64,000 nt of DNA from CATOSK01 sp034423195 (GCA_034423195.1 DAOUIZ010000023.1:95723-159722), one strand, 5' to 3'; shown: positions 8,225 to 17,535, numbered from the stretch's first letter. The notes: generated by a model not told the origin, from the sequence alone. A program made the numbers and translations.

Positions 8225-9664
8225 ATGATACAGCAGAGTCCTGCAACGCCTTCCGAAGGCATCAACGCGGAAGGCATTTACGCAAACGCGGCAGAGGGCA
8301 ACAGCACCCGCGATCTTCCCATGGTGGCGATTGTGGGGCGGCCCAACGTGGGGAAGTCGTCGCTGTTCAACCGCATCCTGCACCGGCGGCACGCGATTGT
8401 TTCCGACGTGGCCGGGACGACGCGGGACCGGCTCATCTCCGAGGTGACCTGGGACGGGGTCAGCTTCATCCTGGTGGACACCGGAGGGCTGGAGTCGGAC
8501 CCGGAAGGGCATATCCGGGAGATGGTGCAGGAGCAGGCGGACATGGCCATGTCCAGCGCCGAGGTAATCCTGTTCCTGACCGACGCGGTGGAGGGACTGA
8601 CCCCGCCGGACCAGGTGATCGCGGAAAGGCTGAGGCGGTCGACGAAGCCGGTGATCCTGGTGGTGAACAAGGTGGACAACGACCGCCGGGAGCTGGGGGC
8701 CGCCGAATTCTACGGGCTGGGAATGGCGGACACCCATTTCACCAGCGCGTACCACAATCACGGCATCTACGACCTGATGGACAAGGTGCTGCTGCGGCTG
8801 CCCGCGCCGAACCTTCCTCCGCCATCGCCGGACGGGGAGGAGGAGGCTCCGCCGGAAGCGCCGGCGAAGCTGAAGCTGTCCATCGTGGGGCGCACCAACG
8901 TGGGCAAGTCGATGCTGGTGAACACCCTGCTGGGCGACGACCGTTCCATTGTTAGCCCGGTGGCCGGGACTACCCGGGACGCGCTGGACACGGACTTTTC
9001 CTACCGGGGGCAGGAAATGACGGCCATCGACACGGCGGGCATCCGGCGGCCGGGGCGGGTGGAACGGGGCATCGAGAAGTACAGCGTACTGCGGGCGGTG
9101 AACGCGGTGGAACGCAGCGACATCACCCTCCTGGTGACGGACGCGACGGAGCTGGCCACGGCCCAGGACGCCCATATAGGGGGGCTGGCGTGGGACATGT
9201 GCCGGGGGCTAATCATAGTGGTGAACAAGTGGGACCTGATCCCGGAGACCGACCGCTACGCCAAGCGGCGGGCGGTGGCGCGGGTGCAGGACACCTTCCA
9301 CTTCATGCCCTACGTTCCAATCGCCTTCATATCGGCGCTGCACGGCCAGGGGATTGACGGTTTGATGCGGACGGCGCTGGACCTGTGGCAGGAACGGCTG
9401 CGGTGGGCCCCGACCCGAGAACTGCAGTACCTCCTGGCGGAGGCGCTGGTGGACCACAATCCTCCCAGCGTCAAGCGCCACCGGAGCCAACGGCTGCGGA
9501 TAACCCGGCTGCGGCAGGTTGCGTGCAATCCGCCGACGTTCGTCTTCACGGTGAATGATCCGAAGCTGGTGCATTTTTCGTACAAGCGTTACCTGGAAAA
9601 CAGGATCAGGGATACTTTCGATTTCAGCCACACCCACCTGAGGTTGCTGTTCCGACCGGGATGA
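8225..9664 (+). CDS. der: Ribosome biogenesis GTPase Der (EngA)
   Basis: Der carries two GTPase domains in tandem and is needed for 50S subunit assembly. Both are complete: GRPNVGKS with DTGG and NKVD in the first, GRTNVGKS with DTAG and NKWD in the second. A C-terminal KH-like domain ends the protein (YKRYLENRIRDTFDFSHT). At about 479 residues it is of normal size. The ATG at 8225 is used here; a TTG two codons earlier is also possible, with GGGAAGG upstream. Its stop overlaps the next start (ATGA), so plsY translation is probably coupled. Confidence 0.95.
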   Translation: MIQQSPATPSEGINAEGIYANAAEGNSTRDLPMVAIVGRPNVGKSSLFNRILHRRHAIVSDVAGTTRDRLISEVTWDGVSFILVDTGGLESDPEGHIREMVQEQADMAMSSAEVILFLTDAVEGLTPPDQVIAERLRRSTKPVILVVNKVDNDRRELGAAEFYGLGMADTHFTSAYHNHGIYDLMDKVLLRLPAPNLPPPSPDGEEEAPPEAPAKLKLSIVGRTNVGKSMLVNTLLGDDRSIVSPVAGTTRDALDTDFSYRGQEMTAIDTAGIRRPGRVERGIEKYSVLRAVNAVERSDITLLVTDATELATAQDAHIGGLAWDMCRGLIIVVNKWDLIPETDRYAKRRAVARVQDTFHFMPYVPIAFISALHGQGIDGLMRTALDLWQERLRWAPTRELQYLLAEALVDHNPPSVKRHRSQRLRITRLRQVACNPPTFVFTVNDPKLVHFSYKRYLENRIRDTFDFSHTHLRLLFRPG

Positions 9665-10380
9665 AGGGACCAATGAACCCGCTGGTGTTCTGCCTGACGG
9701 TATTGCCGCTGCTAATCGCAGGGTCGGCGGCGGTTTACTGGGGCTTGGGAGACGCTCCGGCGGGCTACCGCTACGCGGCCGTCCTGACGCTGGCTTATCT
9801 GATTGGCTCGCTCCCGTGGGGATACCTGCTGCTGAACTGGACCCGTGGGGAGGATGTCCGGGACTACGGCAGCGGGCGCACGGGAATGACCAACGTGCTG
9901 CGGACGGGCGGCGGGAAGATGGCGGCGGTGGTGCTGCTCCTGGACCTGGGCAAGGGGGTGGCGGTGGTGCTGCTGGCCCGGGCGGTGCTGTCCGACACGC
10001 TGGGCGAGGTTGGAGCCGGTCTGCTGGCCCTGGCTGGGCACAACTGGCCGGTGTTCCTGGGGTTCCGGGGAGGGCGGGGCGTGGCGGTGGGCCTGGGCGG
10101 ACTATCCATCATGGCGCCGTTCGCCGCAGTGATGGGGACGATAGTCTTCCTGCCAGTGGCGCTGCTGAGCCGCTACCTTTCCCTGGGGTCGATTACCGGA
10201 GTGGTCATTGCGATCTGCTCGTTGCTGGGGCTTTCCCTGGTGGGAATCTACCCGTTCACCTACACCTGGTACGGTCTGATTGGCGGGGCCGTGATTATCT
10301 GGCAGCACCGGGACAACATCCAGCGGCTGATCCAGGGGACCGAGCGCCGGCTGGGCGCACCGGCGACGAGGGTCAACTAG
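9661..10380 (+). CDS. plsY: Glycerol-3-phosphate acyltransferase PlsY
   Basis: PlsY uses acyl-phosphate to acylate glycerol-3-phosphate, the first step of phospholipid synthesis, in the inner membrane. The three conserved loops are present: GSLPWGYLL, GSGRTGMTNVLRTGG (usually GSGNIGATN) and GHNWPVFLGFRGGRGVA. About six hydrophobic segments are visible; an extra one at the N-terminus makes the protein (239 residues) a little longer than usual. The ATG at 9661 overlaps the der stop; a second ATG at 9673 is an alternative. The next gene, gpsA, makes the substrate glycerol-3-phosphate. Confidence 0.92.
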   Translation: MKGPMNPLVFCLTVLPLLIAGSAAVYWGLGDAPAGYRYAAVLTLAYLIGSLPWGYLLLNWTRGEDVRDYGSGRTGMTNVLRTGGGKMAAVVLLLDLGKGVAVVLLARAVLSDTLGEVGAGLLALAGHNWPVFLGFRGGRGVAVGLGGLSIMAPFAAVMGTIVFLPVALLSRYLSLGSITGVVIAICSLLGLSLVGIYPFTYTWYGLIGGAVIIWQHRDNIQRLIQGTERRLGAPATRVN

Positions 10381-10469
10381 ACGTTGGCACGCCGTCGATT
10401 CGGAAACTCCCCCGGGGAGAAGGCACGTCCGCGTCTTCGGGCAAGCCACGGCAGCCTGCGGGGGATCCG

Positions 10470-11474
10470 GTGAAGGACGAGGTCGCCATCGTCGGGTCGA
10501 CGACCTTCGGCACCACGCTGGGAATAGTCCTGGCGCGGGCCGGGCATCCGGCGACCATCATCACCCGCACCCGGAAAGAAGCAGAGGAACTGAACCGGCG
10601 CCGCTCCCACAAGCGGTTCCTGCCGGACATACCGTTTCCCGACGGCCTCACGGTTTCCGCCGATGCGAAGGCGGCCATCGCTCCGGCCGGGCTGGTGATC
10701 ATCGCAGTGCCGTCGGACAGGATGCGGGAAAACCTGCGGGCCATCAAGGGCTGTGTCGCTCCGAACATGGCATTGCTCTGCGTGGCCAAGGGACTGGAGA
10801 CTCCCGGGAGCCGGCGGATGAGCGAGGTCATGGGAGAGGAGCTGGCTCCCGAGGTACACCACCGGATCTGCGTCCTGTCGGGGCCTAACCTGGCGAAGGA
10901 AATTGTCCAGGGAATGGCGGCCTCCACGGTGATTGCGGGGAGGGACCCGGAAACGCTGGCCGAAGTGCAGGAAATGATGATGTCCGACAGCTTCCGGGTC
11001 TACACCAGCGACGACCTGGTGGGAGTGGAACTGGGGGGAGCGCTGAAGAACATCATCGCGCTGGGGGCGGGTTTCGCCGACGGACTGGGGCTGGGGGACA
11101 ACGCCAAGGCGTCGCTAATCACGCGGGGGCTGGCAGAGATATTGAGGCTGGCGGTGGCAGCGGGGGCGCAGCCGCTGACGCTGGCGGGGCTGGCCGGCCT
11201 GGGGGATGTGATAGCCACCTGCTCCAGCCGGTTGAGCCGGAACCGGTACGTGGGAGAGGAACTGGCGCGGGGCAAGACGTGGCCGGAGATCCGGGCGTCG
11301 ATGGACAACGTGGCGGAGGGGGTCAACACGACGATTGCCGCTCTTTCACTGGCGCGCAAGCTGAACGTGGAGATGCCCATCGCGGAGGTCACCCACCGGG
11401 TGCTGTTCGAGGACCTGCCGCCCCGGGAGGCCATTACGCGGCTGATGAGCCGTCCGCCAAGGCCGGAGTGGTGA
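10470..11474 (+). CDS. gpsA: Glycerol-3-phosphate dehydrogenase [NAD(P)+]
   Basis: GpsA reduces dihydroxyacetone phosphate to glycerol-3-phosphate and so feeds PlsY, its upstream neighbour. The nucleotide-binding fold is at the N-terminus (VAIVGSTTFGTTLG, where the middle glycine of GxGxxG is replaced by Thr). LSGPNLAKEI, the catalytic-lysine segment GALKNIIALGAGFADGL and NAKASLITRGLAEI follow. The GTG at 10470 has GGGGGA just upstream and gives 334 residues, the usual size. The frame is open well upstream, but that part is only the shadow of plsY. Confidence 0.95.
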   Translation: MKDEVAIVGSTTFGTTLGIVLARAGHPATIITRTRKEAEELNRRRSHKRFLPDIPFPDGLTVSADAKAAIAPAGLVIIAVPSDRMRENLRAIKGCVAPNMALLCVAKGLETPGSRRMSEVMGEELAPEVHHRICVLSGPNLAKEIVQGMAASTVIAGRDPETLAEVQEMMMSDSFRVYTSDDLVGVELGGALKNIIALGAGFADGLGLGDNAKASLITRGLAEILRLAVAAGAQPLTLAGLAGLGDVIATCSSRLSRNRYVGEELARGKTWPEIRASMDNVAEGVNTTIAALSLARKLNVEMPIAEVTHRVLFEDLPPREAITRLMSRPPRPEW

Positions 11475-11479
11475 CAAGC

Positions 11480-11887
11480 CTAGCGAAGGCAGCCTTCTTC
11501 CAACCCTTCAACAGCTTCGAGGAGCCAGCGGGCCAGGACCAGCCGGTGGCAGGGCTCGCCGCACGGCTCGAAGCAGAGCAGGGTGAAGTCTCCCAACCCA
11601 GGTATTGATTCCAGCCAGGCTCGAAGCTGGGCAGGGGCGGGATCGTTCGTTCCGGCGACGATGCCATAGCTGCTGGCGTAGCGAAGCTCCAGCCCGGCGC
11701 GGTATTCCCGGCTGAACTGGTCGAAGGTCAAGGAGCCCTTCCGGTAGGCGTCCAGGTGATGCCGTTCTGGGTAGAGGAAGGGGAGAGTCTCCCACTGGAC
11801 GCGGCGTCCGCGGGGGTGCTGGCGGGACACGCGGTAGGGCTGGCCGGTCCAGTGGTCCGGGGCGTAGAAGCTGGCGGTGTGGAGCAT
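11480..11887 (-). CDS. DUF488-like protein
   Basis: This 135-residue protein has the DUF488 signature near its end (LLCFEPCGEPCHRLVLARWLL) and an N-terminal region (SFYAPDHWTGQPYRVSRQHPRG) matching the same family. DUF488 proteins are small cytoplasmic proteins of unknown biochemical role; the conserved CHR is thought to be functionally important. It is convergent with gpsA (five bases apart) and lies just downstream of ispH on the same strand. No ribosome binding site is obvious before the ATG. Confidence 0.7.
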   Translation of the reverse strand: MLHTASFYAPDHWTGQPYRVSRQHPRGRRVQWETLPFLYPERHHLDAYRKGSLTFDQFSREYRAGLELRYASSYGIVAGTNDPAPAQLRAWLESIPGLGDFTLLCFEPCGEPCHRLVLARWLLEAVEGLEEGCLR

Positions 11888-11940
11888 GGGGGTGGTGGTT
11901 GCCAGTTCTATTATCGTCGCCTTCCGAACTCAACACCGGA

Positions 11941-12840
11941 CTAGCGGACTTCGCGGGGGAGGGTGAAGGAGACGTCCTCGTCGGCGGTGGAGACGTGGGT
12001 GACATTGTCGGGCCGGAGGGATTCGATGACGCTGTCGACCAGGACTTCCGGGGTGGATGCGCCGGAGGTTATTCCGACTTTGGCTACGCCTTCCAGCCAG
12101 GCGGGGTCGATTTCGCCGGGGCTGTTGACGAGGTAGGCGGGAACGCCCTGGGCCTCGGCGACCTCGCGGAGGCGGTTGCAGTTGGAGCTGTTGTCGGCGC
12201 CGATGACCAGGACCAGGTCGACCATTGCGGCGATGCGGGTGACGGCGACCTGGCGGTTGGTGGTGGCGTAGCAGATGTCGTTGCGGACGGTGGCGCCGGG
12301 GAAGCGTTCGGTGATGGCGCCGATGACGCCCTGGGTGTCTCCGACGGAGAGGGTGGTCTGGGTGAGGACGGCGACGTCAGCGCCGTCGGCAAAGCCGGGA
12401 ATCTCGCTGCCGGCGGCATCATCAATGAGGGTCATGGGGACCTGTCCCATGGTGCCCCGCACTTCCTGGTGTCCCGAGTGTCCCACGAGGAGCACCTGCT
12501 TGCCCTCGCGGTGGTACTTCTTGGCCTCGTTGTGGACCCGGGTCACGAGGGGGCAGACGGCATCGATGACCCGCAGTCCGCGCTGTTCGGCCTTCTCGAA
12601 GTCCTCGGGGGGCGAGCCGTGGGCGGAGAAGACTACCAGGGATCCTGGGGGGACTTCCTCGACTTCCTCGACGGTAACAGCGCCCTTGCTTTCCAACTCG
12701 GCGACGACGTAAGGGTTGTGGACAATCTGGTGCTTGACGTAGACCGGGGGGCCGAATTTCTGGAGGCAAAGCTCGACGACGTCGATGGCGCGGACTACTC
12801 CGGCGCAAAATCCGCGAGGGGAGCTGAGGACTACTTCCAC
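11941..12840 (-). CDS. ispH: 4-hydroxy-3-methylbut-2-enyl diphosphate reductase
   Basis: IspH is the last enzyme of the non-mevalonate isoprenoid pathway and carries an iron-sulfur cluster. The three cluster cysteines are at residues 12 (GFCAG), 96 (DAVCPLV) and 190 (DICYATTNRQ). The substrate-binding histidines appear at 41 (HN), 74 (SAHG) and 124 (SGHQEV), with Glu126 beside the last. The start is GTG at 12840 with AGGAGGT upstream. The protein has 299 residues, a little short but complete. It lies at the end of a minus-strand run with thrC and two small genes. Confidence 0.96.
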   Translation of the reverse strand: MEVVLSSPRGFCAGVVRAIDVVELCLQKFGPPVYVKHQIVHNPYVVAELESKGAVTVEEVEEVPPGSLVVFSAHGSPPEDFEKAEQRGLRVIDAVCPLVTRVHNEAKKYHREGKQVLLVGHSGHQEVRGTMGQVPMTLIDDAAGSEIPGFADGADVAVLTQTTLSVGDTQGVIGAITERFPGATVRNDICYATTNRQVAVTRIAAMVDLVLVIGADNSSNCNRLREVAEAQGVPAYLVNSPGEIDPAWLEGVAKVGITSGASTPEVLVDSVIESLRPDNVTHVSTADEDVSFTLPREVR

Positions 12841-12899
12841 GGGAGCACCTCCTGGGCCGCTCTGAAAAGGCTGTTGCGTAACAGGCGGCTGGTCATGGT

Positions 12900-13175
12900 T
12901 TAGGCTTCACCGGCGACCGGTTTGGATTTACCGTACTTCGCGAGAATGGCATCCACGAAGGGCTTAAGCACCACCTCGGCACCGTTGATCATTATGCCGA
13001 CGACTTCGTTGTCGTTTTCGGACTTATAGAAGACAGTGATGCCTTGTGCGATTTCTTGCCCTTCGATGACCGGGGCGCCCGTCTTGATGAAAATAGTGCC
13101 GGCAGCTGGTGCATAGGACACAATGGGAGCAGGCAAAGCTTCCCAATTAGGCTGGGTCTTGGCTAACTCTGCCAT
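12900..13175 (-). CDS. DUF2283-like small protein, possible antitoxin
   Basis: The 91 residues contain a pattern close to DUF2283: a strand with YAPAAGTIFIKT, a middle ITVFYKSENDNEVVGIMINGA, then a C-terminal helix. The ATG at 13175 overlaps the 3' end of the preceding gene by 13 bases and has a strong GGAGGAAGG. DUF2283 genes often follow DUF4258 genes, as here, and the pair is thought to act as toxin and antitoxin. That function is inferred from family and layout only. Confidence 0.6.
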   Translation of the reverse strand: MAELAKTQPNWEALPAPIVSYAPAAGTIFIKTGAPVIEGQEIAQGITVFYKSENDNEVVGIMINGAEVVLKPFVDAILAKYGKSKPVAGEA

Positions 13176-13504
13176 GGCCTTCCTCCGTATTTCTGTTGGA
13201 GTCTCCGGTCCACGTAAGCGGTCAGCAACTCCCGAAAACCGTCTTCACGCTCCACAAACACAACCCTGATCCATTGTTGGCATTGTTCCACTCGCCCAGC
13301 AAGCAACTTAAACGTCACCCCGTCAAGGGCAACCTCATCCCATTCATCATACGGGTCGTTGACAACTCGCATAATCCATTCCGGGCGCAGATCGGAATGC
13401 CTGGTCGGGACTTCCTCGCCGTGACGGGATACCTTAGGCAGGTTGTCGTATTCCCACCGGAGACGCCGGTCATCATTCGCTCCGCTTCCGCCGGCCGACA
13501 CCAA
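13163..13504 (-). CDS. DUF4258-like small protein, possible toxin
   Basis: This 113-residue protein has the features of DUF4258, a RelE/BECR-like small-nuclease group: WIMRVVNDPYDEWDE, then a central strand with VTFKLLAGRVEQCQQWIRVVFVE and a C-terminal LLTAYVDRR. Start choice is uncertain: TTG at 13504 and GTG at 13501 are both possible and neither has a good ribosome binding site, so the first 25 or so residues may not be real. It lies 13 bases after thrC and overlaps the DUF2283-like gene, so the two are translated together. The toxin role is an inference. Confidence 0.55.
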   Translation of the reverse strand: MVSAGGSGANDDRRLRWEYDNLPKVSRHGEEVPTRHSDLRPEWIMRVVNDPYDEWDEVALDGVTFKLLAGRVEQCQQWIRVVFVEREDGFRELLTAYVDRRLQQKYGGRPWQS

Positions 13505-13517
13505 CTAGAAACTAACC

Positions 13518-14696
13518 TTAGGCCGTGTCCTTGATCAGGTCGAGGTACTTGTAGCCGGAGCCGGTGTTGAGCAGGACGATGGTTTCGTCGGGCTGGAGGA
13601 AGCCCTGTTCCAAGAGGCGCTTCAGGCCGACGAGGGTGGCGGCGCCTTCGGGGCAGGCAATGATGCCCTCGGTGGCGGCCAGCTCGTACATGGCGTCCAC
13701 CATTTCCTCGTCCTCGACGGCCAGGGCGGTGCCCCCGGTATCGCGGATGGCCTGGAGGATGAGGTAGTCGGCGAAAGGACCGGGAACGCGAAGTCCGTCG
13801 GCGATGGTGGCGGCGTTGGGCCAGGGTTCGGCGGTGTCCTTGCCTTCGTTGAAGGCCTTGACGATGGGCTGGCAGCCGGAGGCCTGGACGGCGATGAACT
13901 TGGGCGGCTTGCCCTCGATCCAGCCAAGCTCTAGCAATTCCTGGAATCCCTTGTACATACCGATGATGCCGGTGCCGCCGCCGGTGGGGTAGACGATGGC
14001 GTCGGGCATTTTCCAGCCCAGCTGCATGGCAATCTCAAGGCCCATGGTCTTCTTGCCCTCGGCGCGGTAGGGCTCCTTGAGGGTGGAGAGGTCGAAGAGG
14101 TCCTGCTCCTCGGCCACGGCCACGGCGATGCGGCCGGCGTCGCTGATGAGGCCGTCCACCAGGTTGAGCTCGGAGCCGGACATGACCGACTCCTTCTTGT
14201 TGGCGGAGGGGGCGTCCTGGGGCATGAAGACCTTGACGGGAAGGTTGGCCCGCGCTCCGTAGGCGGCAGCGGCCCCGGCGGCGTTGCCCGCTGACGGCAT
14301 GGTGAATCCGGTGACGCCCAGTTCGTAGGCCTTGGAGACGGCGGCGGAGATGCCCCGGGCCTTGAAGGTGCCGGTGGGGTTGAGGCCTTCCTCCTTGACG
14401 TAGAGGTGTCGGAGGCCAAGGTTGGCGGCCAGCTGGCGGGTTTCGAGGAGGGGGGTCCCGCCTTCGCCGAGGGTGAGGATGCTGGACTCGTCTCCGACGG
14501 GCATCAGCTCGGTGAAACGCCACATGGAGGATACGCGGTCCTGCCATGCGCTCCGGTCGACTTCGCGGCGCATCCGGTCGAGGTCGTAGCGGGCGAAGAG
14601 GACCTTGTTGCAGCACTCGCTGGTCTTGCTCAGGCGGTCGTGGGGATAGGTCTGGCCGCACTGGGTACATTCAAGACGGTCGATGTAAGAAAACAT
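13518..14696 (-). CDS. thrC: Threonine synthase
   Basis: Threonine synthase converts O-phosphohomoserine to threonine using pyridoxal phosphate. The lysine that binds the cofactor is in NPTGTFKARG; the phosphate-binding glycine loop GGGTGIIG and the SAGNAAGA segment follow. An N-terminal Cys-rich segment (CTQCGQTYP...ECCNKV) resembles the zinc-ribbon start found in many threonine synthases of this type. The 392-residue length is normal. A GGAAGG five bases before the ATG supports the start. Confidence 0.93.
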   Translation of the reverse strand: MFSYIDRLECTQCGQTYPHDRLSKTSECCNKVLFARYDLDRMRREVDRSAWQDRVSSMWRFTELMPVGDESSILTLGEGGTPLLETRQLAANLGLRHLYVKEEGLNPTGTFKARGISAAVSKAYELGVTGFTMPSAGNAAGAAAAYGARANLPVKVFMPQDAPSANKKESVMSGSELNLVDGLISDAGRIAVAVAEEQDLFDLSTLKEPYRAEGKKTMGLEIAMQLGWKMPDAIVYPTGGGTGIIGMYKGFQELLELGWIEGKPPKFIAVQASGCQPIVKAFNEGKDTAEPWPNAATIADGLRVPGPFADYLILQAIRDTGGTALAVEDEEMVDAMYELAATEGIIACPEGAATLVGLKRLLEQGFLQPDETIVLLNTGSGYKYLDLIKDTA

Positions 14697-14916
14697 GGGG
14701 CCTTCCGTGAAGCAGGTTAGGGTCGGGCTGATGAAATTGCCCGTCTATGATACCGCAAATCAGGGTGATTAGGGCCGGATGGATACAGTCCGGGCAGGCT
14801 GACGTTAGAAGGGGATTCCAGCGGCAGCGGACTACTCAAGCAAAGTTTTCCGGCTGGGGTTCGGCCATTTGGTATCATGGGGCGGCATTTTGAGTCAGAG
14901 GGACAGGGGAGGGCAG

Positions 14917-15285
14917 ATGGCGAGCGCCAAGATCGAACCCGGGCTGAAGGGAGAGCGGAAGACCCTGGTCTGCGAGCACAACGTGGCCGGGCACGTGGAC
15001 AAGTTCAGCACTCCGTCAATGATCAGCCTGATGGAGCGGGCGGCGATTGTCGCGGTGGAAGACTGCCTGGAGGAGGGGGAGACCTCGGTGGGGTTCGAGG
15101 TCAACGTCCGGCACGTTGCTCCGGCGGATATCGGGGACACCATTACGGCCCACGCGGAGCTGACGGAGATAGACCGGAACAGGTTGACGTTCACGGTGAC
15201 GGCGGTGCGGGGGGACGAGACGGTCATCGGCAGCGGAACGCACCGGCGGGCGATTATCAGGCGGCCGGGCCAGGCAGCCGGTTGA
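14917..15285 (+). CDS. FlK-like hotdog-fold thioesterase
   Basis: The 122-residue protein looks like the fluoroacetyl-CoA thioesterase FlK group of hotdog enzymes, which hydrolyse acyl-CoA thioesters. Matches include HVDKFSTPSMISLMERAA, the GETSVGFEVNVRHVAPADIGDTI strand block and a C-terminal ETVIGSGTHRRAII. Most homologues annotated this way probably act on ordinary CoA waste products rather than fluoroacetate. GGGGAGGG just before the ATG at 14917 fixes the start and rules out a longer version. Confidence 0.82.
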   Translation: MASAKIEPGLKGERKTLVCEHNVAGHVDKFSTPSMISLMERAAIVAVEDCLEEGETSVGFEVNVRHVAPADIGDTITAHAELTEIDRNRLTFTVTAVRGDETVIGSGTHRRAIIRRPGQAAG

Positions 15286-15329
15286 CCAGCCACGCCCCCC
15301 GCTTCCGGCCGTCCGCGCTGAGCCGGAAA

Positions 15330-17069
15330 TCAGGGGTTCCCGTCGACCTGGACGGTAACTATATCCACGCCGTGGAACTTCTGGTGACGCACGGCTGAAG
15401 CGCGGTGGCGCAACAGCCGGAGGGAGAGGTCGTCGACCGTCGGCAGGGCGGCTTCGTCGGTCAGGAAGGCCAACTGGTCCTCGATGTTTTCCCCGCGCGC
15501 CGTGGCGACGAACTCCAGTTCCGCCCTGGTGGGCTGCAGCCGGGCGGCTATGACCAACCGCGCCCTGCCCAGGTCCCGGGCATCATCCTCGTTCAGCAGC
15601 AGCGTGGCGAGGGTCTCTTCCCCGGCTGAGCGCAGACGCGACGTGGAAGCTTCATTCCACGACAGCCGGGATGCGAGTCCGGCGAGAAATTCATCAACCT
15701 CCGGCAGGGAAGCCATGTCCAGCGCAACTTCCAGGCGGGCGCGGCGCGTACTGAAGGCTTCGAACAGGAGGGTCAGCCCAATGGCGACAACGGCTCCGAT
15801 GGTGACGCCGCTGCCGAGGAGCGCCCCCAGGTCGTTTCCAAAGAGGTCGGCGGTGAGGGGGTGGCCGTGGAGGCCCAGGCCCAGGGCGCTGGCCAGGGCG
15901 ACAATCACTATCCGCCGGAGGTCGAGACCCTCCCGCATGATCGTCTGAAGACCGTTGACGAAGAGGACGCCCATGGCCAGGACCAGGTAGGCGCCCATCA
16001 CCGGTCCGGGAATCGCCAGCAGGAGGGCGGTGAACTTGGAGAAGAAGGCCAGCGTTATGATGACGGCCGCCACGCCGACACCGACCCGGCGGGCAGCGAC
16101 TCCGGTGAGATTGACCAGGGAAACACTGAGGGACGAAATCACCACCGTGGGCAAGGTGACGGTCAGGGCGGCAAGCAGCATTCCGATGCCGTTGACGCTG
16201 ACCATGCCCTGGACCTGTCGGAAGTCTATGGCCCTCGGCCTGCGCCGGGACCCCTGCTGAATTGCCACTCCATCGCTGATTGTCTTGAGGCTGAGCACCA
16301 GGGTTAGAATCGCAAAGGAGGGCAGCAGCGCCCAGAACTCCCTGCCCGGCGTGAGGTCGATGCTCAGGTCCGGCACGGCGGGAATGCCAAACCACCTGGC
16401 GACGAGAATCTGGTCCCCGTTGAGCAGACCGAACGGGGCGGCGGCGGCGCATCCGGCCAGGATGCTAACGAAGGGCGCGACCAGGCTCCAGCGTCCGCCG
16501 GCGCGCAGCATCATGATGACAGAAACCACCAGCGTCACCCCGCCGATGACCGGGCCGGCGGCGGCCGGGGCGGCGGCGGGAAGATCCCGCACGGTGTCGA
16601 AGGCAATGGGCAGAACGCTCACGGCGATCAGCATCGTCACCGTGCCGGAGACGGTCGGCGTGATGATCCGCCGGAGGGTGGGCAGCCACCAGGCGAGGGC
16701 CACCTGAATGACACTGCAAACCACCAGCAGGCTGGCGAAGGTTGCCGGACCGGCCGCGGAGATTGCCGCCACCATGATGGCGATGAACATCGACCCGGGC
16801 CAGGAGAGGGCGATGTGGCCCGCTCCGAACCGCCCCAGTTGGGCCGACTGGGCCGCGGTGATTATCCCGGTGATGAGCATACCGGCGAAGACGCCCCACG
16901 CCACGAAAGTATCGTCCAGCCCCGAGGAGCGAATCGCGACGGCGACGTACAGCACGGTGGGGGCGACTATGAGCAGCGCGCCCTGAAATCCTACGACGAG
17001 AGCTACCGAGGGAGGACAGGCCTCCTCGGGCTCAAAACGAATGGGCTGTTCCGAGTTGCCAGCAGACAA
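15330..17069 (-). CDS. NCS2-type purine/pyrimidine permease with soluble C-terminal HATPase-like domain
   Basis: Residues 1 to about 440 form a membrane domain with 12-14 hydrophobic segments of the xanthine/uracil permease (NCS2) type, which imports nucleobases with protons or sodium. The rest, about 140 residues, is soluble. It resembles an anti-sigma/histidine-kinase-type ATPase domain: RLEVALDMASLPEVDEFLAG, then RLRSAGEETLATLLL (an N-box-like helix lacking the key Asn), ending GVDIVTVQVD. No glycine-rich ATP lid is visible, so it is probably not an ATPase. The start is a TTG at 17069 with AAAGG eight bases upstream. The gene is convergent with the thioesterase gene. Confidence 0.75.
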   Translation of the reverse strand: MSAGNSEQPIRFEPEEACPPSVALVVGFQGALLIVAPTVLYVAVAIRSSGLDDTFVAWGVFAGMLITGIITAAQSAQLGRFGAGHIALSWPGSMFIAIMVAAISAAGPATFASLLVVCSVIQVALAWWLPTLRRIITPTVSGTVTMLIAVSVLPIAFDTVRDLPAAAPAAAGPVIGGVTLVVSVIMMLRAGGRWSLVAPFVSILAGCAAAAPFGLLNGDQILVARWFGIPAVPDLSIDLTPGREFWALLPSFAILTLVLSLKTISDGVAIQQGSRRRPRAIDFRQVQGMVSVNGIGMLLAALTVTLPTVVISSLSVSLVNLTGVAARRVGVGVAAVIITLAFFSKFTALLLAIPGPVMGAYLVLAMGVLFVNGLQTIMREGLDLRRIVIVALASALGLGLHGHPLTADLFGNDLGALLGSGVTIGAVVAIGLTLLFEAFSTRRARLEVALDMASLPEVDEFLAGLASRLSWNEASTSRLRSAGEETLATLLLNEDDARDLGRARLVIAARLQPTRAELEFVATARGENIEDQLAFLTDEAALPTVDDLSLRLLRHRASAVRHQKFHGVDIVTVQVDGNP

Positions 17070-17535
17070 TAGCCAACCTTTATTCCAGGTTGCCCAGCAA
17101 AGAGGGCTTCCAGGAAAGCCCGCCGGGGCAGGCCGATAATTTATGCCCGCTATACTATAACGGCAAACCCGGGAAGGCTGACAGGAAGGGTTGCGTCGTT
17201 GGTGGTGCAGCTCAAGGCCAACGGGGGTGAGATTCCCGTTTTGCGACTCCGCCGCTGCCGCAAGGCAATTCGTCTCAGCGCCAGCGGTTGCCGCGCAGGG
17301 TTCGTGGCGGAATGACGGGAGAGTGTAATTGACGACATCCCCCGGGCAGACTGCTGTTAGTCTCCAGAGCGGAGTTGAGGCGTTTAGGGGTTAATGGGCT
17401 TAGCCGCGGGATGAGGTGGTGGAGGTGAGGGGAATACAACCACCAGACATACAAACATAAAAGACGTCCTACCGAGAACCTCTCTACAAGTTATCCCACA
17501 TTTTGTACCACATTAATCAATCACAGGAACTGTAG
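17070..17535. other. Gene-free junction between core region and accessory island
   Basis: No convincing gene is seen in these 466 bases. A TATACT/TATAAC pair near 17153-17160 could be a promoter element. GC drops towards 17,450-17,530, next to the first transposase-like gene, so the island boundary probably lies here. No tRNA and no clear direct repeat marking an attachment site was found. Confidence 0.5.

Noticed and set aside
9816..10469. Upstream extension of gpsA
   Set aside because: The 218 extra codons only mirror plsY in another frame; the GTG at 10470 gives the family length.
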